Shown: positions 34,909-44,349 of the stretch, piece by piece
Layout: every line of letters begins with the position of its first letter
How positions within the stretch are numbered: the first letter of the stretch is position 1
NCBI RefSeq assembly: GCF_021183825.1
Contig: NZ_CP089211.1
Location: 2,604,001 to 2,668,000, forward strand
From: Sinomicrobium kalidii
GTDB taxonomy: Bacteria; Bacteroidota; Bacteroidia; Flavobacteriales; Flavobacteriaceae
Reading direction: 5' to 3'
Length of the DNA: 64,000 nucleotides
Notes under the pieces: model-generated
Told to the model about the DNA's origin: nothing
Seen by the model: the letters and a program-made list of their open reading frames with translations, nothing else
Database searches by the model: none
Program-made: the position numbers and the translations under genes

Positions 34909-37233
34909 ATGGGAAAAGCACCTGCCAAGAAAAATAAAAAACGAGGTTTTGGAACATATATCAAGTGGTTTTGGGGACTGTTTTTCGGAGCCGTTGCCCT
35001 GGTAGTACTGTTGTTTCTGTTGGCTTCCTGGGGAGCTTTCGGTACCATGCCAACGTTTGAAGTGCTCGAAAATCCGCAGACCAACCTCGCTACGGAGATC
35101 ATTTCGGTCGATGGAAAAACACTCGGTAAATATTATCTGAATGATAACAGGACGCCCGTTTCGTATGATGAATTGCCGGACCATTTGATAAAGGCGTTGG
35201 TAGCGACCGAGGACGAACGTTTTTACAGTCATTCCGGTATAGATGCCCGGGGAACGTTGAGGGCGATTGTTTTCCTCGGTAGAAAGGGAGGAGCCAGTAC
35301 GATTACCCAGCAATTGGCAAAACAACTGTTCACCGAGAGACCTTCACGCAACATTTTTGCTCGGGTTATGCAAAAAGTAAAAGAGTGGATAATTGCGGTC
35401 CGGTTAGAAAGACAATATACAAAGGAGGAAATCATTTCAATGTATTTCAATATCTATGGTTTTGGTTATATGGCCAGTGGAATAAACTCTGCATCCAGAA
35501 CCTATTTCGGAAAGGAACCTCAGGACCTTAATATCCAGGAATCGGCCATGCTGGCGGGAATGTTTAAAAATTCATCCCTGTACGATCCCATAAAGCGCCC
35601 CGAATTAACAACACGAAGAAGGAATCTGGTATTCAGCCAGATGGAAAAGAACGACTTCATTACAGAAGAGGAAAAGGATTCATTGCAAAAGCTGCCCATA
35701 AAGCTTAATTTTAATATAGAGTCCCACAGAGAAGGACTGGCCACGTATTTCAGGATGTACCTCCAGGGCTTTTTGAAAGACTGGGCCAACGATCCCGAAA
35801 ACCGGAAGCCCAATGGTGATAAATACAATATTTACCTGGACGGACTCAAAGTTTATACGACGATAGATTCCCGTATGCAACAATACGCTGAAGAAGCGGT
35901 AACGGAACACATGAAAAAGCTCCAGGCAGAATTTTTTCACCAGAATACGCCCGATCGGAATAAAACGGCTCCGTTTTTAGGACTTACCGAGGAAGAAATA
36001 GATGCTACGATGGAACGCGCCATGAAGCAATCGGAACGCTGGCGGAAAATGAAATACGACCTGGACAAATCTGAAAAGGAAATCCGGGAGTCCTTTGAGA
36101 AAAAGACCGAAATGACCGTTTTTTCCTGGGAGGGTGAAAAGGATACGGTCATGACCCCGATGGACTCTATCCGCTATTACAAGTCTTTCCTCCGTACGGG
36201 AATGATGTCCATGGAACCCCAAACCGGTCATGTGAGGGCCTGGGTAGGGGGGATAAATTACAAACACTTTCAATATGACCAGGTAAAACAGGGAGCCCGG
36301 CAATCGGGGTCGACATTTAAACCGTTCGTGTATGCCACTGCCATCGACCAGTTGCACATGTCGCCGTGCGACAGGCTTCCCGATGTGCAACACTGTATAG
36401 AGGCCAATAAATATGGGAACCTAAAGCCGTGGTGCCCCAAGAACTCCAGTGGCAAATACACCGGTAAAATGCTCACCCTCAAGGAAGCACTGGCAAATTC
36501 CGTAAACACGATCACTGCCACCCTGATCGACAAGGTAGGTCCCGTGCCGGTAGCCCAGCTAGTGCGAAACCTGGGGATAGAATCCGATATCCCCCCGGTG
36601 CCGTCTATAGCTCTCGGAACTCCCGATTTTACTGTTTATGAAATGGTGGGCGCCTACAGTACCTTTGCCAATCAGGGCGTATACGTGAAGCCGGTGATGA
36701 TTACCCGTATCGAAGATAAGAACGGTACGGTACTGTTCGAATATGTTCCGGAGACAAAGGACGTTATGAGTGAAGAGGTTGCCTATACTACCGTTAAGCT
36801 CATGGAAGGGGTAACCCAGTCCGGTTCCGGAGTGCGGTTACGCAATAAATGGGCGGTCAATAATACGCTGTATAAAGAAATCATTACAGGTTATCCGTAT
36901 GAATTTACTAACCCGATCGCCGGGAAGACAGGGACTACACAAAACCAGAGCGACGGTTGGTTTATGGGTATGGTGCCCAATCTCGTAACAGGAGTCTGGG
37001 TAGGAGGAGAAGACCGCGCCATCCATTTCAGGAGTATTTCATACGGGCAGGGAGCGAGTATGGCGCTTCCCATATGGGGGCTGTACATGAAAAAGTGTTA
37101 CACCGATGAAGAACTGGGTGTTTCCAAAGGGGAGTTCAGGAAACCGGAAAACCTCTCTATCGAAATAGACTGTTCGAAAGTTGAAGACTCCGTTACACCG
37201 GAAGAAACCAACCTGGAAGAGATCGATTTCTAG
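34909..37233 (+). CDS. Class A penicillin-binding protein (PBP1A type)
   Basis: A bifunctional peptidoglycan polymerase and cross-linker anchored in the inner membrane, 774 residues. Transmembrane helix at about 20-45; glycosyltransferase GT51 domain with EDERFYSHSGID and KEEIISMYFN; transpeptidase domain with the active Ser in SGSTFKPFVYATA, then ANSVNT and KTGTTQNQSDGWF. The domain between GT and TP is charged and helical. It lies 81 bp after gldH, with which it is conserved in Flavobacteria. Confidence 0.95.
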   Translation: MGKAPAKKNKKRGFGTYIKWFWGLFFGAVALVVLLFLLASWGAFGTMPTFEVLENPQTNLATEIISVDGKTLGKYYLNDNRTPVSYDELPDHLIKALVATEDERFYSHSGIDARGTLRAIVFLGRKGGASTITQQLAKQLFTERPSRNIFARVMQKVKEWIIAVRLERQYTKEEIISMYFNIYGFGYMASGINSASRTYFGKEPQDLNIQESAMLAGMFKNSSLYDPIKRPELTTRRRNLVFSQMEKNDFITEEEKDSLQKLPIKLNFNIESHREGLATYFRMYLQGFLKDWANDPENRKPNGDKYNIYLDGLKVYTTIDSRMQQYAEEAVTEHMKKLQAEFFHQNTPDRNKTAPFLGLTEEEIDATMERAMKQSERWRKMKYDLDKSEKEIRESFEKKTEMTVFSWEGEKDTVMTPMDSIRYYKSFLRTGMMSMEPQTGHVRAWVGGINYKHFQYDQVKQGARQSGSTFKPFVYATAIDQLHMSPCDRLPDVQHCIEANKYGNLKPWCPKNSSGKYTGKMLTLKEALANSVNTITATLIDKVGPVPVAQLVRNLGIESDIPPVPSIALGTPDFTVYEMVGAYSTFANQGVYVKPVMITRIEDKNGTVLFEYVPETKDVMSEEVAYTTVKLMEGVTQSGSGVRLRNKWAVNNTLYKEIITGYPYEFTNPIAGKTGTTQNQSDGWFMGMVPNLVTGVWVGGEDRAIHFRSISYGQGASMALPIWGLYMKKCYTDEELGVSKGEFRKPENLSIEIDCSKVEDSVTPEETNLEEIDF

Positions 37234-37404
37234 GTGTTTTTAAATATTCGAAATACAAGCCGTCAAAACTGTCTTTTTTGTTAAATTATTCGTATTTTTC
37301 CCTGAAAAATTACGAAATGCTCATTGGACAGACGGTAAACCGGCCAATATGTGCTTAGGGCATTCCATCTGACCTATTGGAAACAAATAAAAATCACAGA
37401 TGAA

Positions 37405-38109
37405 ATGATAAATAAAAGGGTAGCTTCAGTTGCCGAAGCCCTGCATGGTGTCCGTGACGGGATGACCTTTATGCTCGGAGGTTTCGGTTTGTGCGGGATT
37501 CCCGAGAACAGTATAGCAGAACTGGTGCGTCTCGGTGTTAAGGGGATCACCTGTATATCCAACAATGCCGGAGTTGACGATTTCGGTCTCGGTCTTTTGC
37601 TTCAAAAGCACCAGATAAAAAAGATGATATCTTCCTATGTGGGCGAAAACGACGAATTTGAGCGGCAAATGCTCAGCGGGGAGCTCGAGGTGGAACTTAC
37701 CCCTCAGGGGACCCTGGCGGAGAAATGCCGGGCTGCACAGGCCGGAATCCCCGCTTTTTTTACTCCCGCAGGCTATGGTACCGAAGTAGCTGAAGGAAAG
37801 GAAACCAGGGAATTCAACGGTAAAATGTATGTTATGGAAGAAGCCTTTCAGGCTGATTTTGCCATTGTAAAGGCCTGGAAAGGAGACGAAGCCGGAAACC
37901 TGATTTTCAAGGGAACAGCGAGGAATTTTAACCCCTGTATGTGCGGGGCAGCGAAAGTTACGGTGGCTGAAGTTGAAGACCTGGTCCCGGCCGGTGAACT
38001 CGACCCTAACCGGATTCATATTCCGGGAATCTTCGTGCAGCGGATATTTGAAGGGAAAAACTACGAGAAGCGAATAGAGCAGCGAACCGTGAGAGAAAAA
38101 CAGTCTTAA
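37405..38109 (+). CDS. scoA: 3-oxoacid CoA-transferase subunit A
   Basis: Transfers CoA between succinyl-CoA and acetoacetate or a similar oxoacid, jointly with subunit B. The 234 residues from the ATG at 37405 ([19 protein letters not shown]) match the usual length; an in-frame ATG 54 bases upstream would add an atypical N-terminus. The glycine-rich [11 protein letters not shown] loop is typical. A TTTTTTGTTAAATTATTCG stretch upstream resembles a weak promoter. It lies 21 bp before scoB. Confidence 0.93.
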   Translation: MINKRVASVAEALHGVRDGMTFMLGGFGLCGIPENSIAELVRLGVKGITCISNNAGVDDFGLGLLLQKHQIKKMISSYVGENDEFERQMLSGELEVELTPQGTLAEKCRAAQAGIPAFFTPAGYGTEVAEGKETREFNGKMYVMEEAFQADFAIVKAWKGDEAGNLIFKGTARNFNPCMCGAAKVTVAEVEDLVPAGELDPNRIHIPGIFVQRIFEGKNYEKRIEQRTVREKQS

Positions 38110-38130
38110 ATTTTCAACGATCCACGCATT

Positions 38131-38784
38131 ATGTTAGACAAAAACGGTATAGCAAAACGAATAGCCAGGGAGGTCAGGGACGGGTATTATGTAAATCTCG
38201 GAATAGGTATACCCACCCTGGTGGCCAATTATGTCCCGGAGGGGATAGATGTTGAATTTCAAAGCGAAAACGGGGTGCTGGGCATGGGGCCGTTTCCGAA
38301 TGAAGGCGAAGAGGATGCCGATCTGATCAATGCCGGAAAACAAACGATAACCACACTTCCCGGAGCCTCCTTTTTCGATTCTGCAATGAGTTTCGGGATG
38401 ATACGCGGACAGCACGTCCACCTTACGATACTTGGTGCCATGGAAGTTGCCGACAACGGGGATATTGCCAACTGGAAGATACCCGGAAAAATGGTGAAAG
38501 GTATGGGGGGAGCAATGGACCTGGTAGCTTCGGCCGATAATATTATCGTAGCCATGATGCATACCAACAAGGCGGGGAAATCCAAGTTGCTTAAAAGTTG
38601 TACCCTGCCGTTAACAGGGGTGAATTGTGTAAGGAAAATAGTGACCAATCTCGCCGTGCTGGAAGTTACCGATCAGGGATTCAAACTGCTCGAACGTGCT
38701 CCGGGGGTGTCTGTTGATGAAATAAAACAGGCTACCGAAGGCCGTCTAATCGTGGAAGGGGATATCCCCGAAATGCAATTATAA
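38131..38784 (+). CDS. scoB: 3-oxoacid CoA-transferase subunit B
   Basis: 217 residues with the catalytic Glu in FQSENGVLGMGP near residue 51, and a family N-terminus IAREVRDGYYVNLGIGIPTL. It forms the heteromeric CoA-transferase with ScoA, encoded 21 bp upstream. A perfect 26-bp palindrome stands just after the stop. Confidence 0.94.
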   Translation: MLDKNGIAKRIAREVRDGYYVNLGIGIPTLVANYVPEGIDVEFQSENGVLGMGPFPNEGEEDADLINAGKQTITTLPGASFFDSAMSFGMIRGQHVHLTILGAMEVADNGDIANWKIPGKMVKGMGGAMDLVASADNIIVAMMHTNKAGKSKLLKSCTLPLTGVNCVRKIVTNLAVLEVTDQGFKLLERAPGVSVDEIKQATEGRLIVEGDIPEMQL

Positions 38785-38795
38785 ATAATTGCTGG

Positions 38796-38821
38796 TTGAG
38801 ACGCACGGCCGTGCGTCTCAA
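38796..38821. repeat. Perfect 26-bp palindrome between scoB and radA
   Basis: Half-site TTGAGACGCACGG followed directly by its complement. It lies between convergent genes, 11 bp after the scoB stop and 21 bp from the radA stop, and could act as a terminator hairpin, though no T-run follows. Its core recurs at 28885-28906 and 54983-55004. Confidence 0.8.
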
Positions 38822-38842
38822 ACGATGGATCCATTAATGATC

Positions 38843-40204
38843 TTATCCGAACAGATCGCTGATCACATCTTCTATTTTGGATACCACGGCCACCCGTATT
38901 TCCGGTTTTTTGATGGTGATCTTATTCTGTTTTGATACAAAAATGGTAGAAAAGCCCAGTTTTTCGGCTTCCATAATACGTTGGTCCACCCGTTGTACGG
39001 GGCGAATTTCCCCGGCAAGGCCTACCTCGGCGGCAAAACAGATGTTTTTTTCTATGGCAATATCTTCGTTGCTGGATAGTACGGCAGCTACAACAGCGAG
39101 GTCTATCGCAGGATCGTCCACCGAAATTCCCCCGGTGATATTCAAAAAGACATCTTTGGCCCCCAGCCGGAAACCGGCCCTTTTTTCCAATACTGCAAGG
39201 AGCATATTCAGCCGTTTAACGTTATATCCTGTGGTGCTGCGCTGTGGTGTGCCGTAAACCGCAGTGCTTACCAGTGCCTGGATTTCTATCATGAGTGGCC
39301 GTATCCCTTCCAGGGTGGCGGCAATGGCCGTTCCGCTCAGGGAGTCTTCATTCCGTGAAATGAGTATTTCCGAAGGATTGGCCACCTCGCGCAGACCGCT
39401 GCCCAGCATTTCGTAGATGCCCAGTTCTGCGGTAGACCCGAAACGGTTCTTTAAAGCCCTTAATATACGGTATACGTAATTGCGGTCGCCTTCAAACTGA
39501 AGTACAGTGTCTACCATATGTTCCAGTATCTTGGGGCCGGCAATGTTGCCTTCCTTGGTAATGTGTCCTATGAGGATCACCGGGATGTTGGTTTCCTTGG
39601 CAAACTTGATGAGCTCTGCCGTACATTCCTTGATTTGTGAAATACTTCCGGCAGAAGACTCGATGTAGTCGGAATGAAGGGTCTGTATGGAGTCAATAAT
39701 AAGGATGTCGGGGGTTACGCTTTCAATTTGCTTAAAGATATTCTGGGTTTTGGTCTCCGTAAGGATATAACAGTTTTCGCTGTCCGGGTTTATGCGTTCC
39801 GCTCGCATTTTTATCTGGGCCTGGCTCTCCTCCCCGGAAACGTAAAGGGTTTTGTAGCGGAGTTGCAGCGCAATCTGGAGGAGCAGGGTGCTTTTTCCTA
39901 TCCCCGGTTCACCCCCGAGCAAAATAACGGAGCCCGGCACAATGCCGCCACCCAATACACGGTTGAATTCATCGTCCCCGGAAGGCATCCGGTGCTCTTC
40001 GGTCCTGGAAATTTCGTTTATTTTAAGAGGTTTTACCGCCCTTTTGCTTTTCGCCGCGCCCTGTTTCCAGGTGTTTTTTTCTTCCTTCTGGATGACTTCC
40101 TCTACAATGGTATTCCATTCCCTGCACGAGGTGCATTGCCCCTGCCATTTGGCATATTGGGCTCCGCAATTCTGACAAAAATAGGAGGTCTTTACTTTAG
40201 CCAT
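38843..40204 (-). CDS. radA: DNA repair protein RadA (Sms)
   Basis: A RecA-like ATPase that promotes branch migration during recombination, 453 residues. C4 zinc finger at the start (FCQNCGAQYAKWQGQCTSC), Walker A GEPGIGKST near 96-104, the RadA motif KNRFGS and a Lon-protease-like C-terminal domain. Single gene between two convergent neighbours. Confidence 0.96.
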   Translation of the reverse strand: MAKVKTSYFCQNCGAQYAKWQGQCTSCREWNTIVEEVIQKEEKNTWKQGAAKSKRAVKPLKINEISRTEEHRMPSGDDEFNRVLGGGIVPGSVILLGGEPGIGKSTLLLQIALQLRYKTLYVSGEESQAQIKMRAERINPDSENCYILTETKTQNIFKQIESVTPDILIIDSIQTLHSDYIESSAGSISQIKECTAELIKFAKETNIPVILIGHITKEGNIAGPKILEHMVDTVLQFEGDRNYVYRILRALKNRFGSTAELGIYEMLGSGLREVANPSEILISRNEDSLSGTAIAATLEGIRPLMIEIQALVSTAVYGTPQRSTTGYNVKRLNMLLAVLEKRAGFRLGAKDVFLNITGGISVDDPAIDLAVVAAVLSSNEDIAIEKNICFAAEVGLAGEIRPVQRVDQRIMEAEKLGFSTIFVSKQNKITIKKPEIRVAVVSKIEDVISDLFG

Positions 40205-40275
40205 GTTAATCGGGTTCGGATATGGTATTTTCCCGGTCTAAAATAGGCATTATTTTTGGATCGCGTCTCTGAATC

Positions 40276-41406
40276 CTAATAATTGATGGCCTCGATCCGT
40301 TCCATGATAAGGTCCTTGTGAATAAAGTCGATTTCCTTCATCCCGAAAGCTTTTTTATAGGTCCGGGTCGCCTTTTTCAGGTCGCCGGTCTTTTCCAGGT
40401 GTTCCGCTTCGAAGAAATAGCCCAGCATGGTATCGGGAAATTCCTTTTTGGCAAGGTCGCTGAGTTGTTCCAGTGAGGCATAATCCTCTTTTTTAAGACT
40501 TGCGGCATAAATGGCCATAATATCGTTGAGGCTTACCTGTTTCCGGAAGCCGAAAAGGTTTTCTGCCCTTTCGTATTTTTTATTCAGGTATTCGATGACC
40601 GGTTCGTCCGAAGTAAGTATATTGTTTTTGTATTCATAAGGGGTAATGGGACGGAAAATGGTGAATATATCGTTCAGTGCCCTCGGAATAGCACAGGATG
40701 CGGCCGCATGACTGTCGGTATTCTCAAAGCTGTCGTAGAAATAGAACAGTTGATCGTTCTTTATGGCCTGCAGTGATGTGTTGAGGTTGTTGATACGCTT
40801 TACCTGGTCTTTGTCACCGTCCTCCCCGACGGCCATATAATAAAACTTCACCGTATTTATTGCAGCCAGCCGCTCTGAAAGGTGCTTGTCCAGGTTCGGC
40901 GCAAATTCCGGGTGAATGTCAATATAGGCATCGAACAAAGGCTTTTCCTTGAAGAGGTAATAATTTATAAAATTACCGGTAAAGCGGTGGCCCACAATCA
41001 TTTTAAAGTTGGCCAGATTGTATTCGTTTGCTATGGAAGGCAGGAGTTCCATACCGATAAATTCGAAGAAATCGGCCCCCTTTCCTGCGGGAAATCCCCT
41101 TTTGCTGTCATAGGTGCAATCCTGTGTGGCATTAACTCCCTGGTCAATCCCTGCAATGATGCTTTCGGGCATTTGTCCGTTGGCGGCATAAAATTTTGAA
41201 TTGGTCACCACCAGGTCAAAAAGATAGTCTGCATTGAGTACCAGGATCAGCGGATAAGGCCGGTCTTCCGAATAATTTTCCGGTATGTGTAACCGTATGT
41301 TTCTCGTTTCCTCCAGCAATTCCGATTCAAAAGGGATCGAGCGGGTCTGGGCGTAGGTGTTTGTTGTGATAAGGCATCCCAGCAGTATATAGCATAAGAG
41401 TTTCAT
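40276..41406 (-). CDS. Esterase-fold protein lacking the nucleophilic Ser, with TPR-like C-terminus
   Basis: 376 residues with a signal peptide ending at TYAQ (about 19). Residues 20-265 resemble the esterase D-type alpha/beta hydrolase (PF00756 type), e.g. RLHIPENYSEDRPYPLILVLNADY, and a late His in NTDSHAAAS. The expected GHSxGG nucleophile elbow reads GHRFTGN, with Arg141 (codon CGC) in the Ser place, so it should not act as a normal esterase. The C-terminus (about 300-376) contains a helical repeat segment, KTGDLKKATRTYKKAFG. Probably a periplasmic protein with a non-hydrolytic role, or a decayed enzyme. Confidence 0.75.
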   Translation of the reverse strand: MKLLCYILLGCLITTNTYAQTRSIPFESELLEETRNIRLHIPENYSEDRPYPLILVLNADYLFDLVVTNSKFYAANGQMPESIIAGIDQGVNATQDCTYDSKRGFPAGKGADFFEFIGMELLPSIANEYNLANFKMIVGHRFTGNFINYYLFKEKPLFDAYIDIHPEFAPNLDKHLSERLAAINTVKFYYMAVGEDGDKDQVKRINNLNTSLQAIKNDQLFYFYDSFENTDSHAAASCAIPRALNDIFTIFRPITPYEYKNNILTSDEPVIEYLNKKYERAENLFGFRKQVSLNDIMAIYAASLKKEDYASLEQLSDLAKKEFPDTMLGYFFEAEHLEKTGDLKKATRTYKKAFGMKEIDFIHKDLIMERIEAINY

Positions 41407-41657
41407 ATGTTGGAAGGTATAAAATGGTTTGGTGTATTATGGTTCATCCTGTTTTTTTCATTGAATTACAAATGAAAAATTCCGGGGATGTTGGGGGCAC
41501 CACGGACTTATTCACCACTGAAAAACGTCATTCTGACATTTTTGCTATAGTGTTAAATGTCTTGTATGTAGGTAGTTTGGATTGATGGCAATATACTAAA
41601 TATTACCATTATCTCAAATTGCGAATGAATTTTTAACGAAAAGACAATATGAGGAAA

Positions 41658-42677
41658 TCAGTTATTTTTATTATAGAGGGGGAGAAGTAGAAATGACATA
41701 ATACCCAGAAATACAATAACCGCGGTCTGGGATAACCATACGATCCACCCGAAGGAGGTCCCTACGGTATAGGCTACCCCATATAACAGGATGGCTTCTG
41801 CGATGAGAAAGGGATAAGTGCCGAAGCCCCCGTTTGTAAAGGCAATGGTAAACGACCCTACCACAAAAAGAGAAAGCGATTGTGAGAAAGTGATGGACTG
41901 TGTTTCTGGAAAAGCGTAGATGCAGATATGGAACATAAGCACATACATGAGCCAGATAAACAGGGTATGTGCAATGAACGCCCATTTCTTTTTCATGGAA
42001 AGTATGCTGAACACGCCCTCTTTGAGCCCTTTGATAAAATTCTTTATTTTTTCACCTATGGCGGAACGGGTCCGCCGGAGATAAATCCAGAAAAGGGCAG
42101 CGAGCAGGATTCCGGCAATTCCTAAGATGACCAGTTTTTCGGGATTGATGTTGTGGGTATTGAGCAGGCTCCACAAGGTATCGAATTGCAGGAAAAAAGC
42201 AATGAAAAGAATGCATACGGAAATAAAGAGGTCGGCAATGCGTTCTGCCACAATGGTGCCGAAGGCCTTTTCAAAAGGTACTTTGTCGTATTTGTTAATA
42301 ACGACGGCCCGTGATACTTCTCCCGAACGCGGGATGGCAAAATTCAGCAGGTAACCGATACTGACCGCCATAAAACTGTTGGGAATCCTTGCCCTGTATC
42401 CCAGGGGCTCCAGCAGGTAATTCCAGCGATACGCCCTGGAAAAATGGCTCAGGATACCAAAAAACATGGAAATCCAGATGTAGAAGTAGTCGGCTTTGAG
42501 GAAATTCTGCTTCAGTTGCCTGAGCTGCTCCGGGCTGAACTTGGTATAGGTATACCAGATCAAAAAGATACCCAGGGCAAGCGGGAGTGCTATCTGAATG
42601 ATGTTGGATAATTGCTTTTTCACTACTCGGTATGCCGTTTCGCGATCCCCGTTTCCGTATCCGGAGGCCGGAGCCAT
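41658..42677 (-). CDS. UPF0104/lysylphosphatidylglycerol synthase TM-domain protein
   Basis: An inner-membrane protein of 339 residues with about 8 helices, belonging to the family related to the flippase domain of MprF and to archaeal AglD. Characteristic segments are SHFSRAYRWNYLLEPLGY and GYLLNFAIPRSGEVSRA. The ATG at 42677 gives a hydrophilic 19-residue leader not typical of homologues; the GTG at 42623 (VKKQLSNIIQIALPL) is a plausible alternative start. It follows panD by 45 bp. The substrate is unknown. Confidence 0.82.
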   Translation of the reverse strand: MAPASGYGNGDRETAYRVVKKQLSNIIQIALPLALGIFLIWYTYTKFSPEQLRQLKQNFLKADYFYIWISMFFGILSHFSRAYRWNYLLEPLGYRARIPNSFMAVSIGYLLNFAIPRSGEVSRAVVINKYDKVPFEKAFGTIVAERIADLFISVCILFIAFFLQFDTLWSLLNTHNINPEKLVILGIAGILLAALFWIYLRRTRSAIGEKIKNFIKGLKEGVFSILSMKKKWAFIAHTLFIWLMYVLMFHICIYAFPETQSITFSQSLSLFVVGSFTIAFTNGGFGTYPFLIAEAILLYGVAYTVGTSFGWIVWLSQTAVIVFLGIMSFLLLPLYNKNN

Positions 42678-42722
42678 ATTGTTTTTTGGGTGAGACCGGG
42701 TGTAGAAGCCGCCTGGTCGCCC

Positions 42723-43073
42723 TTATTTGAGAGAGTTGTCCTTTTCGTTGGGAAAAACCAATGAGGGTTTAAAGGATTTGGCTTCTTCGAAATCCATGGT
42801 ACCGTACGAAATGATAATAACAACATCGCCCTTCTGGACTCTCCTGGCCGAAGGACCGTTCAGCGTAATTTCGCCGCTGCCGCGGTTTCCTTTAATGACA
42901 TAGGTCTCCAGGCGTTCCCCGTTGTTGATGTTTACGATCTGTACTTTTTCTCCTTCAATAATATTGGCGGCTTCCATCAATGCTTCGTCTATAGTGATGC
43001 TGCCGATATAGTTGAGTTCGGCCCCGGTGACCGTAACCCTGTGTATCTTGGATTTAACTACTTGTATCTGCAT
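42723..43073 (-). CDS. panD: Aspartate 1-decarboxylase
   Basis: A pyruvoyl enzyme that makes beta-alanine for pantothenate, 116 residues. The self-cleavage site is the Gly-Ser of YIGSITID near residue 25, and the catalytic loop [18 protein letters not shown] is present. It is transcribed after panC (107 bp gap), so beta-alanine and pantothenate synthesis are colocated. Confidence 0.96.
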   Translation of the reverse strand: MQIQVVKSKIHRVTVTGAELNYIGSITIDEALMEAANIIEGEKVQIVNINNGERLETYVIKGNRGSGEITLNGPSARRVQKGDVVIIISYGTMDFEEAKSFKPSLVFPNEKDNSLK

Positions 43074-43180
43074 GGTGCAAAGGTAATTATTAATTGGGAG
43101 TTATATGTTAAGAATTGTTAACCTGCCGGATTTCAGGAGTATATTTCGTTTGTCGTGTTGTGTGCATATGAGTTTGTTAA

Positions 43181-44029
43181 CTAATTCAGGGCAATGTTGT
43201 CTATTAACCGGACATCACCAGCATAAACCGCAATAAACGCCCTGTATTTCCTGTTGTTGGTTTTTACATCTGCCGTCTGCAGGGTATCTGCATCGGCTAT
43301 TTCCATATATTCCAGTTCAAATAACGGGTGTCTTTTAAATTGTTCTGTAACCCATTCCCTTACTTCTGTTGCACTTTCCGTGCCAAATTTTTCTTTGGCG
43401 GTTTGCAGGGTACGGTATATAAAACCACCTTCTTTTCGCTGCTCTTTTGTCAGGCGTTCGTTGCGGGAACTCATGGCCAGGCCGTTTTCTTCCCTTTCAA
43501 TGGGGCATCCGTGTACCTGAACGGGCAGCTGGTGTTTTTTTACCAGTGTTTTTATAACCTGGAGCTGTTGGTAATCTTTTTCACCGAAGTAGGCATTGTG
43601 CGGTGCTACAATTTCAAAAAGGCGTTTTACAATGGTGCCTACACCGTCAAAATGGCCTTTCCTGTACCTGCCTTCCATCCGGAATTCGAGTCCGTCAAAA
43701 TCAAAAGAGGCGGAAGAGACATCGCCGGTATAGATCTCTTCGACTTCCGGGGCAAAGATGATAATGTCCGGGACTACGGAGGTAAGCAGTTTAGTGTCGG
43801 CCTCCAGGTCTCGCGGGTATTTGTTCAGGTCCTCTTTGTTGTCAAACTGTGTAGGGTTTACAAAGATGCTTACCACTACCACGTTATTTTGTGCGGCAGC
43901 TTCTTTCACCAGGGAAAGATGGCCTTTGTGCAGGGCTCCCATAGTTGGCACGAGCCCTATGGTCCTGCCTTTATTTCTCAGTTGCAGCAGTTCTGCCCTA
44001 AGCGACTCCTTTGTGTGGAAAACAGCCAT
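43181..44029 (-). CDS. panC: Pantothenate synthetase
   Basis: Ligates beta-alanine to pantoate with ATP. 282 residues from the ATG at 44029 (MAVFHTKESLRAEL); an in-frame ATG 24 bases upstream is less typical. The nucleotide-binding motif PTMGALHKGHLSL, FVNPTQF, and the KMSKS-like MSSRNERL are all present. Confidence 0.96.
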   Translation of the reverse strand: MAVFHTKESLRAELLQLRNKGRTIGLVPTMGALHKGHLSLVKEAAAQNNVVVVSIFVNPTQFDNKEDLNKYPRDLEADTKLLTSVVPDIIIFAPEVEEIYTGDVSSASFDFDGLEFRMEGRYRKGHFDGVGTIVKRLFEIVAPHNAYFGEKDYQQLQVIKTLVKKHQLPVQVHGCPIEREENGLAMSSRNERLTKEQRKEGGFIYRTLQTAKEKFGTESATEVREWVTEQFKRHPLFELEYMEIADADTLQTADVKTNNRKYRAFIAVYAGDVRLIDNIALN

Positions 44030-44349
44030 GGTTAAATAATTAACAGCCTGCAAATCTATGTATTTTAATGGAATTGAACATGCACGGGGTCAGGTATTCG
44101 ATAAATTTTCAGGGAGAAAAGCCTTTTCCCGGCGCTTATTTAACTTTTGGAGGGTATTTCTTCCAAAAACCGGAAGGGTCTTATGCGATATAACTAAAAA
44201 TCAGGGCAAAATGATGATTTTGCAGGGAATACAGGTGCGAGAAATAAGTGCGTTAGGCATATTTTTTGTATTTTTGCATGCTTTGGGAGTTTTTTGGAAA
44301 AAATAAACAGCTTCTTGGACAAAAGTTTTATTGTAAACAAAACAAATTT
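44030..44349. other. Divergent intergenic region
   Basis: 320-bp gap between panC and the GT5-domain gene with no gene seen; contains the plus-strand promoter box at 44269-44276. Confidence 0.5.
44269..44276 (+). promoter_or_regulatory. Promoter -7 box for the GT5-domain gene
   Basis: TATTTTTG followed by CATGC, 73 bp before the start codon. A TTA rather than TTG lies at the expected upstream distance. Confidence 0.5.
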
